In this document: positions 26,462 through 35,137 of the stretch, one piece after another
Layout: every line of letters starts with the position of its first letter
Numbering within the stretch: the stretch's first letter is position 1
DNA from: Syntrophomonas zehnderi OL-4
Lineage (GTDB): Bacteria > Bacillota > Syntrophomonadia > Syntrophomonadales > Syntrophomonadaceae
Assembly (NCBI RefSeq): GCF_000983115.1
Contig: NZ_CGIH01000038.1
Location: forward strand, 18,128-82,127
Reading direction: 5' to 3'
DNA: 64,000 bases
Position numbers and translations under genes: made by a program
Notes under the pieces: generated by a model
The model's input: only the letters and a program-made list of their open reading frames with translations
The model's database searches: none
Told to the model about the DNA's origin: nothing

Positions 26462-27430
26462 CTAAAATTCCCGGTTGGATATAAATAAAGCAATATTATT
26501 AAATGACTCTTTTACCGGCACATCCGGTAAAAACCTGAGCTCTTGTCTGGCCTTTTCCAAATATCTACAGCTTACTTGGTAAGCATAATCTATCCCCTCA
26601 GAATCATTTACAATCTGAATAATATCTTCGGATCGGTTGGCGCATTCTTCTGGGGATGCCAGCCAGTTTCTTAATTGATCGCCTCTCGGGTCGAATTTGA
26701 TGGCATATATCGCCGGCAATGTAATAACTCCCTGTTTTATGTCGCTGCCCACCGGTTTACCCAGTATTTCTTCATCAGCTACAAAATCCAAAATATCATC
26801 CGTAATCTGAAAGGCCATTCCCAGATAATATCCGTAGTTTTTTAACGCTCGGGTTTTATACTCTTCGACATTAAGGAGCATTGCCCCTAACTGACAACTA
26901 ACCGATATCAGTAAGGCGGTCTTGCGTTCAATCCGGCGCAGATAATCCTTTAAACCCTGATTCACATCGTAACAACTCATCATCTGATTGATTTCGCCTT
27001 CGCAGATACGCATGCTGGCTTCAGCCAAAACCTCCAGAATATCGCTGCGCTGGTACAGGGATACCAGTGACAGGGAACGGGCAAAGACATAATTACCCGC
27101 ATAAATTGAGACCCGATTACCCCAGCCGCTTTTGACTGTTTCCCTCCCGCGGCGCAAACTAGAGTTATCGATGACATCGTCATGCACCAATGTTGCCATA
27201 TGAATCAATTCCAGGGCAACCGCCAGAGGAATCACTTCATCTAGTGATTCAGTAAACATTTTAGCAGAAAGCAAGGCAAAGGCAGGACGAAGCCTTTTTC
27301 CTCCAGCTTTAACCAGGTGCGTGGAAGCCTGATCCAGTAGGGGTAAATCAGATTTAATACTGCTGATCAATCTTTCTTCCACTATCGCCAATTCATCGGT
27401 GACTTGATTAAATAAATCAAAATTGGTCAT
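26462..27430 (-). CDS. hepT: Polyprenyl (heptaprenyl-type) diphosphate synthase
   Basis: 322 residues, trans-prenyl synthase. The first aspartate motif is in MATLVHDDVIDNSSLRRG and the second in GMAFQITDDILDFVADEE; VKAGGKRLRPAFALL and GNYVFARSLSLV are family signatures. Makes the long isoprenoid chain of menaquinone from FPP/GGPP and IPP; chain length is not certain. ATG at 27430 follows GGGGAATAAA. The C-terminus ends 20 bases before tatC. Lies in a quinone cluster with ubiX, a ubiA-family gene and an inactive-looking homologue at 29191. Confidence 0.92.
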   Translation of the reverse strand: MTNFDLFNQVTDELAIVEERLISSIKSDLPLLDQASTHLVKAGGKRLRPAFALLSAKMFTESLDEVIPLAVALELIHMATLVHDDVIDNSSLRRGRETVKSGWGNRVSIYAGNYVFARSLSLVSLYQRSDILEVLAEASMRICEGEINQMMSCYDVNQGLKDYLRRIERKTALLISVSCQLGAMLLNVEEYKTRALKNYGYYLGMAFQITDDILDFVADEEILGKPVGSDIKQGVITLPAIYAIKFDPRGDQLRNWLASPEECANRSEDIIQIVNDSEGIDYAYQVSCRYLEKARQELRFLPDVPVKESFNNIALFISNREF

Positions 27431-27528
27431 TTTATTCCCCTTGATTTTATTCCCCTTGTTTGGAAATTAGTATTAATTATATAGTTAAAACTATTAAATT
27501 CCAACTAATATGACATTTTAGCAGTTAC

Positions 27529-28110
27529 CTATTTATACCGCCTGAATTCTTCATGGGGAATTTTCATCACATCCAAAACCTTCCCCACCACAAAAGCTAC
27601 CATTTCCTCAACACTTTCAGGATCATAGTAGAAAGCTGGCATAGCCGGAACAACAGCGACCCCCATATCTGACAAGGTAAGCATGTTGCGCAAATGGATA
27701 GAACTTAAGGGCGTTTCCCGAGGAACTATAACCAAAGGCCGATGTTCTTTTAACATTACATCAGCAGCTCTTTCAATTAGATTGCCGGATAAACCCATGG
27801 CTACCGAAGCCAAAGTAGACATAGAACAGGGTATGATTATCATTCCATCAGTTATAAACGAACCGCTGGCAATACCTGCCGCAATATCCGCGTTATTGTA
27901 TAAAAAGAGGTTATCTGCTGAAAAGTAATGACGTAGACTAATCTGCGGGGGTGCATCCAGAGTCCAGCCCAATTCCTGTTGCATAACCAGACAGGCTGGG
28001 TCGCTAACCACCAGATGAATCTCATCGCCCCTTTTTAGCAAGGTTTTGATCAGGCTGACGCCATAAATAACCCCGCTGGCCCCGGTGATAGCCACAATAT
28101 ATCGGTTCAC
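27529..28110 (-). CDS. ubiX: Flavin prenyltransferase
   Basis: 193 residues. Makes prenylated FMN, the cofactor of UbiD-type decarboxylases. Opens YIVAITGASGVIYGVSLIKT; conserved IIPCSMSTLASVAMGLSGNL, RAADVMLKEHRPLVIVPRET and PLSSIHLRNMLTLSDMGVAV. GTG start at 28110 behind GGGGGATGATGG. In the neighbourhood of a UbiA-family enzyme this suggests menaquinone synthesis by the futalosine route, in which a UbiD-like step occurs; the UbiD gene is not in the window. Confidence 0.95.
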   Translation of the reverse strand: MNRYIVAITGASGVIYGVSLIKTLLKRGDEIHLVVSDPACLVMQQELGWTLDAPPQISLRHYFSADNLFLYNNADIAAGIASGSFITDGMIIIPCSMSTLASVAMGLSGNLIERAADVMLKEHRPLVIVPRETPLSSIHLRNMLTLSDMGVAVVPAMPAFYYDPESVEEMVAFVVGKVLDVMKIPHEEFRRYK

Positions 28111-28248
28111 CCCATCATCCCCCTACTCTATACTCTGCCAATTGTAATATTAACTTCCCATGGCCGCAGGGCACTATGTTTTAGAATAGTGTGTTGAAAA
28201 TTTAAACTTAATTCCCCGGCGCAGAATACTGGTTCTCTGGCGTATCTA

Positions 28249-29097
28249 TCAGGACAACAGATCTATTACGGCCGTTATCAGGATAATCAAACCGACATAA
28301 TGGTTTATTCTGAATGAAGCGAAGTTAACCCTATCCAGATTGCCGGGCCGTACAATAATATGTTCGTAAGTCAACAATATAGCGGTAAAGGCTACCCCTG
28401 TATAATACCAGATTCCCATGTCCAAAATAAACCCGTTTAGAATCAAGAAGAGAACGGTAAATAAATGAAATACGGCAGAAAATAACAGCGCCCCGCGTTC
28501 ACCGAAACGAGCCGGGATAGAATACAGATTCATAGCGCGGTCGAAATCTATATCCTGGCAGGCATACATGGTATCAAAGCCGGCTATCCAAAAAGCTACC
28601 GCCATTGCCAGTACAAAAGGCTGCCAGTCAAAGGTGCCGCTGATGGCTATCCAGCCACCCAACGGACCTATCCCAATTGCCAAACCCAGTATAAGATGAC
28701 ACCACCAAGTAAAACGTTTGGTATAAGAATACAGCCAGAGTACAATAACCGCCAGCGGAGCCAGTTTAACGCAAAGGGGATTAAGATTATAGGCGGCCAG
28801 GAATAACAGGGCGATAAAAACGAATACCAAAACCCAGATTCGCTTAACCGACAATTGACCCGAAGCCATTACCCAATCAGCCGTACGCGGGTTTTGTCGG
28901 TCAATATGACGATCGATAAGACGATTTAGACACAGGGCTGCTGTACGGGCACTGACCATCGCCAAGGTTATCCAGCCGAATTGAGCCAGGGTCGGCACTC
29001 CCTTTAGAGCCAAAAAAGCCCCCAAATAAGCAAATGGCAATCCGAAAAGGCTGTGCCCAAAATCAACCATGTTTAAGAACTTCTGCAGCTTATTCAA
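28249..29097 (-). CDS. UbiA-family prenyltransferase (MqnP-like)
   Basis: About 282 residues with eight or nine membrane helices. Prenyl diphosphate-binding motif NRLIDRHIDRQNPRT and the second motif DTMYACQDIDFDRAMNLYSI are those of 4-hydroxybenzoate-type prenyltransferases. With ubiX and hepT next to it, it probably attaches the isoprenoid tail to a menaquinone precursor (MqnP role); this is inference. Start taken as TTG at 29097, with GGGGTGG eight bases upstream; GTG at 29109 and ATG at about 29070 are alternatives. Confidence 0.86.
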   Translation of the reverse strand: MNKLQKFLNMVDFGHSLFGLPFAYLGAFLALKGVPTLAQFGWITLAMVSARTAALCLNRLIDRHIDRQNPRTADWVMASGQLSVKRIWVLVFVFIALLFLAAYNLNPLCVKLAPLAVIVLWLYSYTKRFTWWCHLILGLAIGIGPLGGWIAISGTFDWQPFVLAMAVAFWIAGFDTMYACQDIDFDRAMNLYSIPARFGERGALLFSAVFHLFTVLFLILNGFILDMGIWYYTGVAFTAILLTYEHIIVRPGNLDRVNFASFRINHYVGLIILITAVIDLLS

Positions 29098-29190
29098 AAA
29101 TACTACCACCCCATAGAATATAATCCCTTAAATAGTTCTCTTGCCTGAACTGTTTAATGCCCTTCAGCCGTTTGAAGTGATGCCGGTTTT

Positions 29191-29940
29191 TTACACTACG
29201 GCAGCGGTATCAAAAAACGATACCATCTCCAGCATCTCCTGTACCAACTTGTCTAACTCAAAATCATTATCCAGGGTAGCAATCTGAAATTTGTCGATTA
29301 AACTATGGGTATTATTTAAATAATCAAGTGCCTCCATCTTTTGACCAATCAGGGATAATTCCAGAGTCATGCCCAGATTAAAGCCCACTTCTGCATACAG
29401 CGTGGCCTGGGTTGGTTCTAACCCCTTCAGCTTGGCAGCAGTCAAAAAAGCGGTTGAATAAAACGGAGCGCTGGTCTTTTGCAGTACTTCCCGGGGACTT
29501 TTATCTAATTTGTGTTTTATTACCTGACCTTCATTGATTAGGCTGATCATATGCGCAAAATCATCCAATACCTGATCGGCTCCGGCTTCAAGCAGTAGCT
29601 TTAAAACCCGGCCGAAAATATAGTCTCCAATTAGAATAGTAAACTGCATCTCCTGGTTATGAATCTGTCCTTCTTCATTATCACTTACCATAGAATGAAT
29701 TCTATTAGCAAAATAAAGGGTTTTAAAAAGGTTGCCCATTGCCACTCTAACGTCACGTTCCATACCCAGATATTTATAGGCCATAAGAACTACGGCAGGT
29801 ATTAATTGGAAACTTTGGTCGCCCTGCAGTTTGTTATGCAGATTAGCCAGTTGAGCCCACCAAGGCTTCAGGCTTTCTCTAAACTTGTTTTCGATATCAG
29901 ACATCTCCACCTCCAGTTCCCTGGTAAAAGCGAAGCTCAT
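29191..29940 (-). CDS. Polyprenyl synthase-like protein lacking both aspartate motifs
   Basis: 249 residues, shorter than the 322-residue hepT. The middle still reads as a trans-prenyl synthase (TILIGDYIFGRVLKLLLEAG, then FAHMISLINEGQ). But the expected first DDxxD is replaced by RIHSMVSDNEEGQ, and the second, aligned on GxxLGM, is GFNLGMTLELSLIGQK where hepT has GYYLGMAFQITDDILD. It therefore cannot be a normal catalyst. It may be a partner subunit setting chain length of HepT, as in two-component synthases, or have a new role. Start ATG at 29940 behind AGGGAGGACTAGATT. First gene of the quinone/tat block. Confidence 0.75.
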   Translation of the reverse strand: MSFAFTRELEVEMSDIENKFRESLKPWWAQLANLHNKLQGDQSFQLIPAVVLMAYKYLGMERDVRVAMGNLFKTLYFANRIHSMVSDNEEGQIHNQEMQFTILIGDYIFGRVLKLLLEAGADQVLDDFAHMISLINEGQVIKHKLDKSPREVLQKTSAPFYSTAFLTAAKLKGLEPTQATLYAEVGFNLGMTLELSLIGQKMEALDYLNNTHSLIDKFQIATLDNDFELDKLVQEMLEMVSFFDTAAVV

Positions 29941-30093
29941 AATCTAGTCCTCCCTAATTGATAATCACAATCATTCCCATATTCTCTTGTCTATCATTCT
30001 ACAGGATATTCATACTTCCTGCATTCATATTTTTCCTAACGCTAAAAGCGGGATAACTCTTTCCTTTAAAGCCTATGTTTTTAGGAATTACGG

Positions 30094-30133
30094 CAAAAAA
30101 ATAAGCCTTACTTTTTACTCGTTAAGTAAGGCC
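30094..30133 (-). terminator. Terminator of speD
   Basis: GCCTTACTT and AAGTAAGGC form a 9-bp stem; the minus-strand side continues TTATTTTTTTG. It lies 60 bases beyond the speD stop. Confidence 0.85.
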
Positions 30134-30192
30134 CTTAGTAATAATTGTAATTCTTTCTAATCTTACTTCGGTCTACTAAAATAGTATCCCTC

Positions 30193-30573
30193 CTAAATAT
30201 TTACCACCAGACGTTCTTCCTGCTCGGTCATCATTCCTCTTTTAATTTCGGATGCATCAACAGATTCGGCTCCAAACATCTGCGCCATGTAGTTGCATGC
30301 GTCCCAAGGGTCAACCCGATCTCCGCAGGTAAACACGTCCACAGCTGCATAACCCAATTCGGGCCAGGTATGAATCGCCAGATGAGATTCGGAAATCACA
30401 ACAACTCCACTAACTCCTTGAGGACTAAACTTGTGAAAAACCACCTCTCGTACTTCAGCGCCAGCCTCCAAAGCGGCATTGACCATGATATCCTGAACCT
30501 TTTTGATATCATTCAACACCTCAAATCGACATCCATATACTTCAGCTAGAACATGTCGCCCTAAAGACTGCAA
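30193..30573 (-). CDS. speD: S-adenosylmethionine decarboxylase proenzyme
   Basis: 126 residues, the short prokaryotic class. Self-cleavage site in VISESHLAIHTWPE: Ser63 would become the pyruvoyl group. CGDRVDPWDA is the downstream family signature. Makes decarboxylated SAM for spermidine synthesis. TTG start at 30573 behind GGGAGG. No speE lies nearby, so the aminopropyltransferase must be elsewhere. Confidence 0.95.
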   Translation of the reverse strand: MQSLGRHVLAEVYGCRFEVLNDIKKVQDIMVNAALEAGAEVREVVFHKFSPQGVSGVVVISESHLAIHTWPELGYAAVDVFTCGDRVDPWDACNYMAQMFGAESVDASEIKRGMMTEQEERLVVNI

Positions 30574-30782
30574 TAATGTCGCCTCCCTTCAATTTTCTGG
30601 TTTGTCTCCCAAACCCCCTTTACTGTTCTCCCCAAAAACGTACATGTAGAATTTTAGCATATTCCTGCCGCTTGTCAATAAAAGTTAGCTTATTTATTTT
30701 AACTTTTTTTCTACTAATAGTAACTGCGGCAAACTCCATATCCAATGGCATTTTACGTATATTTAGCAGCTATATATTTTTG

Positions 30783-30965
30783 GTATAATTAAGGCATTTC
30801 TATTAATATCATATTTACCGTTCCTACAACTTGTGCACCTTTTATTACTACTGAAAATGAAAAACAGTTGTCTCCGCCTAGTCTTGAAAATGGTACGGTG
30901 ACTACTGCTTAATTTAAAGAAATAATTTAAAGAAATTGCTCCTTCTTTTAGAAGGAGCAATTTTT
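30783..30965 (+). ncRNA. Candidate short transcript with promoter and terminator
   Basis: TATAAT at 30783-30788 (context TTTTTGGTATAATTAAGG) and a plus-strand terminator at 30933-30965 (AAATTGCTCCTTCT / AGAAGGAGCAATTT then TTTTT) frame a 170-base stretch without a normal gene. Inside, a frame from about 30796 to 30912 could encode 30-39 residues ending PSLENGTVTTA but has no ATG. Either a small RNA, a decayed gene or a short peptide gene with a rare start. The -35 region is weak, so this is only a candidate. Confidence 0.3.
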
Positions 30966-30966
30966 A
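30933..30966 (+). terminator. Hairpin terminator 3' of marR
   Basis: AAATTGCTCCTTCT-TTT-AGAAGGAGCAATTT, 14-bp perfect stem. The T run is better on the plus strand (TTTTT); on the minus strand it is ATTTCTTT, so it may serve both marR and a plus-strand transcript. Confidence 0.75.
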
Positions 30967-31386
30967 ATCCAGCCCATTGACTATATTATTAATACCATGT
31001 ATGAATTCCTTTTGGTTACCCTCACCCAACAAATCATAGAGCTGAGAATTGAATTTAATCCCAATTTTGCTTACCTTTTCGGCAATGTCCCTGCCTTTTT
31101 CCGTAATAAACACTCGTATTGCCCGGCGATCCTGGGAATCAAGCTTTCTTTCCACTAACCCATCTTTTTCCAGCTTGTCTACCAGAACCGTCATGGAAGA
31201 GCTGTCTATCAACGTTTTATTGCCAACCTCCTTTAATGTAGCCCCATCCTGCTCCAATAAACTAAATAGTATAAATGATTGGGGAATACTTACGCCATAG
31301 ACTTCTAGCTGTTGACTAAGGTTTTTATCTATCTTCTTCATTGCTACCCTTAAGCTAAAGCCTAGATAATTAGTTAAATCTACCAT
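30964..31386 (-). CDS. MarR-family transcriptional regulator
   Basis: 140 residues. Winged helix region about 35-100, with LKEVGNKTLIDSSSMTVLVDKLEKDGLVER followed by the DxRRxxVxIT-type wing DRRAIRVFITEKG. Binds DNA as a dimer; ligand unknown. ATG at 31386 follows TAAGGAGGTATAAA. It faces away from trpS across a 500-base gap with the T-box, and has no neighbour it obviously controls. The AT-rich stretch at 31400-31560 probably holds its own promoter and operator. Confidence 0.9.
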   Translation of the reverse strand: MVDLTNYLGFSLRVAMKKIDKNLSQQLEVYGVSIPQSFILFSLLEQDGATLKEVGNKTLIDSSSMTVLVDKLEKDGLVERKLDSQDRRAIRVFITEKGRDIAEKVSKIGIKFNSQLYDLLGEGNQKEFIHGINNIVNGLD

Positions 31387-31631
31387 TTTATACCTCCTTA
31401 ATATTTAGTTGAAGATAAGAAAAAATCATCATATTATATAAAAGATCAATTCTGTTATTATTACAGCGGATAAAATTACATACTCTAATATTATTACAGA
31501 ATAATTTGGTTTGTAAACAGCAAATATCTAAATTTTATTTTATATGTAAATTTATACCATATATGTCCTCTTGTTTTTTTGTTTTTTTGATGTTATTTTA
31601 TAAGAGTTGATTAATATCAAAATGATGATGG

Positions 31632-31866
31632 AAAAGAGTAGGCAGACGAGGGGTTACAGAGAGTCGGGAAAGGTGGAAGCCCGATACTATCCAAACTGCT
31701 GAAATGGGTTCCGGAGTTCCATAACGAAGTTTGATACTTCCAAATGGCGGCTTTCTCCGTTAAAAGAAAAGGACAGGCCTTAACTGTCTTTAAAAGTGGA
31801 CCTTTTGTCAATTAGGGTGGCACCGCGGATAACCTCCGTCCCTTGTGGATGTGAGGTTTTTTGTTT
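31632..31866 (+). promoter_or_regulatory. Tryptophan T-box leader of trpS
   Basis: Stem I region AGAGAGTCGGG...CCCGAT, specifier UGG at 31705-31707 in the context GAAATGGG (tryptophan codon), the T-box/antiterminator sequence AGGGTGGCACCGCGG at 31814-31828, then the competing terminator AACCTC...GAGGTT with a T run at 31831-31866. Uncharged tRNA(Trp) should stabilise the antiterminator and raise trpS expression. The specifier assignment is by position relative to the distal stem I elements. Confidence 0.93.
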
Positions 31867-31898
31867 TTATTTTTTGTATTTGTTAAGGAGGTTTATAT

Positions 31899-32909
31899 AT
31901 GACTAAAAAAAAGAGAATATTAACCGGTGATCGCCCCACGGGGAAATTACATCTGGGGCATTATGTTGGCAGCCTGGCCAATCGGGTCAAACTGCAGGAA
32001 AAATACGACAGCTATATCATAATCGCGGATGTCCAGGCTTTGACAACTAATTTTGAAAAACCTGAAAACCTTAGCCGGGATATGTTTCAGATTGCTGAAG
32101 ACTATTTAGCAGCTGGAATCGACCCTGAAGTATCCACCATCTTCGTGCAAAGCAAGCTCCCGGAAATCCATGAATTAACCATGTATTACTCCATGTTTAC
32201 TTCCGTTAATGTACTGCGCCACAACCCTACTGTAAAGAGTGAAGCCCAGCAACATGGTTTTAATGATATGACCTACGGCTTTTTGGGATATCCGGTCAGC
32301 CAGGCAGCTGATATCAGCATATTTAAGGCTCATTTGGTACCGGTAGGGGAGGATCAAATTCCCCATATTGAATTAGCCCGCAAAATTGTGCGCCGTTTTA
32401 ATGATCTGTATAAACCGGTACTGATAGAACCTGAGGCTCTAATAGGAGAAGTGCCGCGGCTGTTGGGGTTGGATGGAAAAGCTAAGATGAGTAAAAGCCT
32501 GAACAACTGTATTTTCTTGGAAGACGAGCCTGCCGACGTTGAAGCCAAAGTCAAAGAAGCAGTAACCGATCCAGCCAGAATCCGCAAAACTGACCCGGGT
32601 CATCCTGATATATGCATGGTCTATAGCTACCACCAGGTGTTTAATCGGAATGAGGTAAAGGAAATCGAACAGGCCTGTCGTCAAGGGGAAATAGGCTGCG
32701 TACAATGCAAGAAAAAACTTTCCGGCCACATTAATAATCTGCTTGAGCCTATGCGTGAACGCCGGATTAAATATAAACAAAATCCTGGGCTGGTAAAAGA
32801 TATCTTAATGGAAGGCACCAGAAAAGCTCAGGGTGTCGCCCAGGAAACCATGCAGGAAGTTCGCGAAGCCGTAGGTATTGATTATTTTGGGGAAAATAGA
32901 CGCAGATAA
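31899..32909 (+). CDS. trpS: Tryptophanyl-tRNA synthetase
   Basis: 336 residues. Class I aminoacyl-tRNA synthetase with the HIGH-type motif HLGH (residues 18-21 in RPTGKLHLGHYVGSL) and KMSKS near residue 195. Usual length. ATG at 31899 behind AAGGAGGTTTATAT. Controlled by the T-box leader just upstream. Odd feature: the last codons (EN-RRR-stop) are read from the dispersed repeat ATAGACGCAGATAA, so the original C-terminus seems to have been replaced by repeat DNA. Confidence 0.97.
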   Translation: MTKKKRILTGDRPTGKLHLGHYVGSLANRVKLQEKYDSYIIIADVQALTTNFEKPENLSRDMFQIAEDYLAAGIDPEVSTIFVQSKLPEIHELTMYYSMFTSVNVLRHNPTVKSEAQQHGFNDMTYGFLGYPVSQAADISIFKAHLVPVGEDQIPHIELARKIVRRFNDLYKPVLIEPEALIGEVPRLLGLDGKAKMSKSLNNCIFLEDEPADVEAKVKEAVTDPARIRKTDPGHPDICMVYSYHQVFNRNEVKEIEQACRQGEIGCVQCKKKLSGHINNLLEPMRERRIKYKQNPGLVKDILMEGTRKAQGVAQETMQEVREAVGIDYFGENRRR

Positions 32910-33188
32910 AGCGGCAAACTAATAGCTCCCCGGCACAGCCCGAGAACCGGTCAGGAGGGTTAATTAAAAGCAACCACGTAACTAAGCCCAGGATCCTGCC
33001 TTTATAGGCCAGGTCCCCTGGGCGGTTCATTATTGACTGACTATATGGAAGGCGCGCTAACCGCCACCGGAAATTACGCTTAGTTTGCAAATGGTAAACT
33101 TCTATTCCCCGCGCAAGCTAAAGCATCAACCTTCGGATACTACTGGTAAACCATGGCTAATTAATCTGCGTTGTCCGCGCCTACCGTC
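32910..33188. other. Intergenic with decayed dispersed repeats
   Basis: Flanked by family A motifs (GACGCAGATAA at the trpS end; TTAATCTGCGTTGTCC at 33161-33176, inverted). Also holds a decayed family B copy near 33063-33140 (CCACCGGAA, then AAGCTAAAGCAT) and a 36-bp imperfect palindrome at 32987-33022 (CCCAGG...CCTGGG). No gene seen; a likely landing place for small mobile repeats. Confidence 0.5.
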
Positions 33189-34022
33189 TTATAGTATCTC
33201 CCTGTGCTCGAGTTCGGCCAGGGCAATAACCTGTTTATATAGGATCTGAAAGTTCTCCGGGGTTAGGGATTGCTTGCCATCAGACAAGGCTTGCTCCGGG
33301 GATTGATGTACTTCGACCATAATCCCGTCTGCCCCGGCAGCCACCGCTGCTTTCGCCACCGGACTTACCATCTTCCATCTGCCGGTAGCATGACTGGGAT
33401 CAACCAGGACAGGCAGATGCGAAAGCTGTTTAATTAGAGGAATGGCCCCGATATCCACCGTATTCCTGGTCCAGGGCTCGAACGTTCTAATACCGCGCTC
33501 GCAGAAAATTACTTTATTGTTACCGCCGTTTAATATATACTCTGCAGCCAGGAGCCATTCTTCAATAGTGGCCGACAAGCCTCGTTTTAACAGCACCGGT
33601 TTGTCCAACCGGCCCAGTTCCTCCAGGAGCGTATAGTTTTGCATGTTACGGCTTCCCACCTGCAAAATATCGACTGTTTCATAAAGCAGATCGATGTCAC
33701 GCACGTCCATAATTTCCGTAATCACCGGCATACCAGTTAATTCTCGGGCTTCAGCCATAATTTTCAGCCCCTGGCTTCCTAATCCCTTAAAAGAATAAGG
33801 CGATGTACGCGGTTTAAATAGGCCCCCGCGCAAAACATTCGCCCCCATGGATTTTAACAGCCCGGCCATTTCCAAAAAAGTATCCCGGCTCTCAACCGCA
33901 CAGGGGCCGGCTATAATAGTTAAATAACCCGCACCTATGCAAAGCGGCCCGCCTGGAGTCGGTATTTTTATGATGGTATCCTGGGAACAATATTGTCGCG
34001 AGACAAGTTTATAGGCTTGCAT
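33189..34022 (-). CDS. aroF: 3-deoxy-7-phosphoheptulonate (DAHP) synthase
   Basis: 277 residues, first enzyme of the shikimate pathway, joining phosphoenolpyruvate and erythrose-4-phosphate. Motifs: IIAGPCAVESRDTFLEMAG, LRGGLFKPRTSPYSFKGLG, LKRGLSATIEEWLLAAEYI, FCERGIRTFEPWTRNTVDIG, DPSHATGRW and MVEVHQSPEQALSDG. This is the type I-beta / KDPS-related form common in Firmicutes, without a fused chorismate mutase. Start ATG 34022 with GGGGGAT upstream; the frame to 34079 is longer but lacks a site. A separate aroH is 1.5 kb away. Confidence 0.95.
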   Translation of the reverse strand: MQAYKLVSRQYCSQDTIIKIPTPGGPLCIGAGYLTIIAGPCAVESRDTFLEMAGLLKSMGANVLRGGLFKPRTSPYSFKGLGSQGLKIMAEARELTGMPVITEIMDVRDIDLLYETVDILQVGSRNMQNYTLLEELGRLDKPVLLKRGLSATIEEWLLAAEYILNGGNNKVIFCERGIRTFEPWTRNTVDIGAIPLIKQLSHLPVLVDPSHATGRWKMVSPVAKAAVAAGADGIMVEVHQSPEQALSDGKQSLTPENFQILYKQVIALAELEHREIL

Positions 34023-34323
34023 AAAAATCCCCCAGCCATTATCAAAACCTTGACCGATATTTATAATTAAGTATATCATGAGCCAAACTGGAAATTACTA
34101 TTGATTTTTTTGATCTTTTTTGACCACCAGGCCCACCCCTTAAAAATAGTATATAAGGGGCCCCACAATACTTATGGAGTGCCCGGCATCAGATGCGGTA
34201 TGGAATGGAATCAGCGCTGTTATTCAGCCCAATTTCCCGCTGAGTGCAAGGTTACTGTTAGGATTGGCGCTTTATCCGTCTATTAAGAGCCAAGCCACGG
34301 CTTAAGATGAAAGGGATGAAATA

Positions 34324-35136
34324 ATGAATAAAGTTGTTAAAGCCGCTATCTGCCAGATGCAAGTAGTCGCCGAGAAGGCGGCAAATTTAGCCAAGGCCGG
34401 ACAGATGATTCATGCGGCGTCCAAGCAAGCGCAGCTAGTCATTTTACCGGAGATATTCAATGCTCCTTATCAGACTGATCGCCTGGCCCAAAATGCAGAA
34501 CCTATACCTGGCCCCACCACTGAATTTCTGGCCGCCCAGGCACGTGAAAACCAGGTTTTGCTGATCGGCGGCTCTATTGCTGAAATAAATGCCGATGGAA
34601 TAATCTATAATACGTGCTGTGTTTTTGATGAAACCGGCAAGCTTATCGGCCGACACCGCAAACTACATCTCTTCGATATTAATATCCCCTCCAAAATTGT
34701 TTTTAAAGAGTCGGACGTTTTTTCCGCCGGTGATCGACTGGATATAATTAGCCATAACGGCATAAATTTCGCGGTATTAATCTGCTATGATATCAGATTC
34801 CCGGAACTGGCTCGCAAAGCTGCCCTGGCCGGAGCCCAAATGCTGGTGGTTCCGGCTGCCTTTAATATGACCACAGGTTCGGCTCACTGGGAGTTATTGA
34901 TGCGCACCCGGGCGATTGACAATCAGCTTTTCGTAATAGCCGCCTCCCCGGCCCGCAATCCGCAATCCAGCTACCAAGTCTGGGGTCATTCCATAGCAGT
35001 AGACCCCTGGGGCAGGATAATAAGCCAGGGAACTACGGAAGAAGACATAATCTATGCGGACCTGGACTTGTCCCTGCTTGACAAAGTCCGCCGCGAATTG
35101 CCGGTTTTAAAAAACCGCCGGCCGGAACTTTATTAA
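34324..35136 (+). CDS. Carbon-nitrogen hydrolase (nitrilase superfamily, omega-amidase-like)
   Basis: 270 residues. Catalytic triad readable: Glu43 in VILPEIFNAPY, Lys near 112 in GRHRKLHLFDI, Cys near 154 in VLICYDIRFPE. Closest in style to Nit2/omega-amidase proteins, which hydrolyse alpha-ketoglutaramate or related amides; the substrate is not certain. ATG at 34324 behind AAGGGATGAAATA. It stands alone on the plus strand between minus-strand aromatic genes, and a repeat element begins two bases after its stop. Confidence 0.88.
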   Translation: MNKVVKAAICQMQVVAEKAANLAKAGQMIHAASKQAQLVILPEIFNAPYQTDRLAQNAEPIPGPTTEFLAAQARENQVLLIGGSIAEINADGIIYNTCCVFDETGKLIGRHRKLHLFDINIPSKIVFKESDVFSAGDRLDIISHNGINFAVLICYDIRFPELARKAALAGAQMLVVPAAFNMTTGSAHWELLMRTRAIDNQLFVIAASPARNPQSSYQVWGHSIAVDPWGRIISQGTTEEDIIYADLDLSLLDKVRRELPVLKNRRPELY

Positions 35137-35137
35137 A

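Noticed and set aside
31617..31811. 64-aa minus-strand frame before trpS
   Set aside because: It covers the T-box leader, whose conserved RNA elements explain the sequence.
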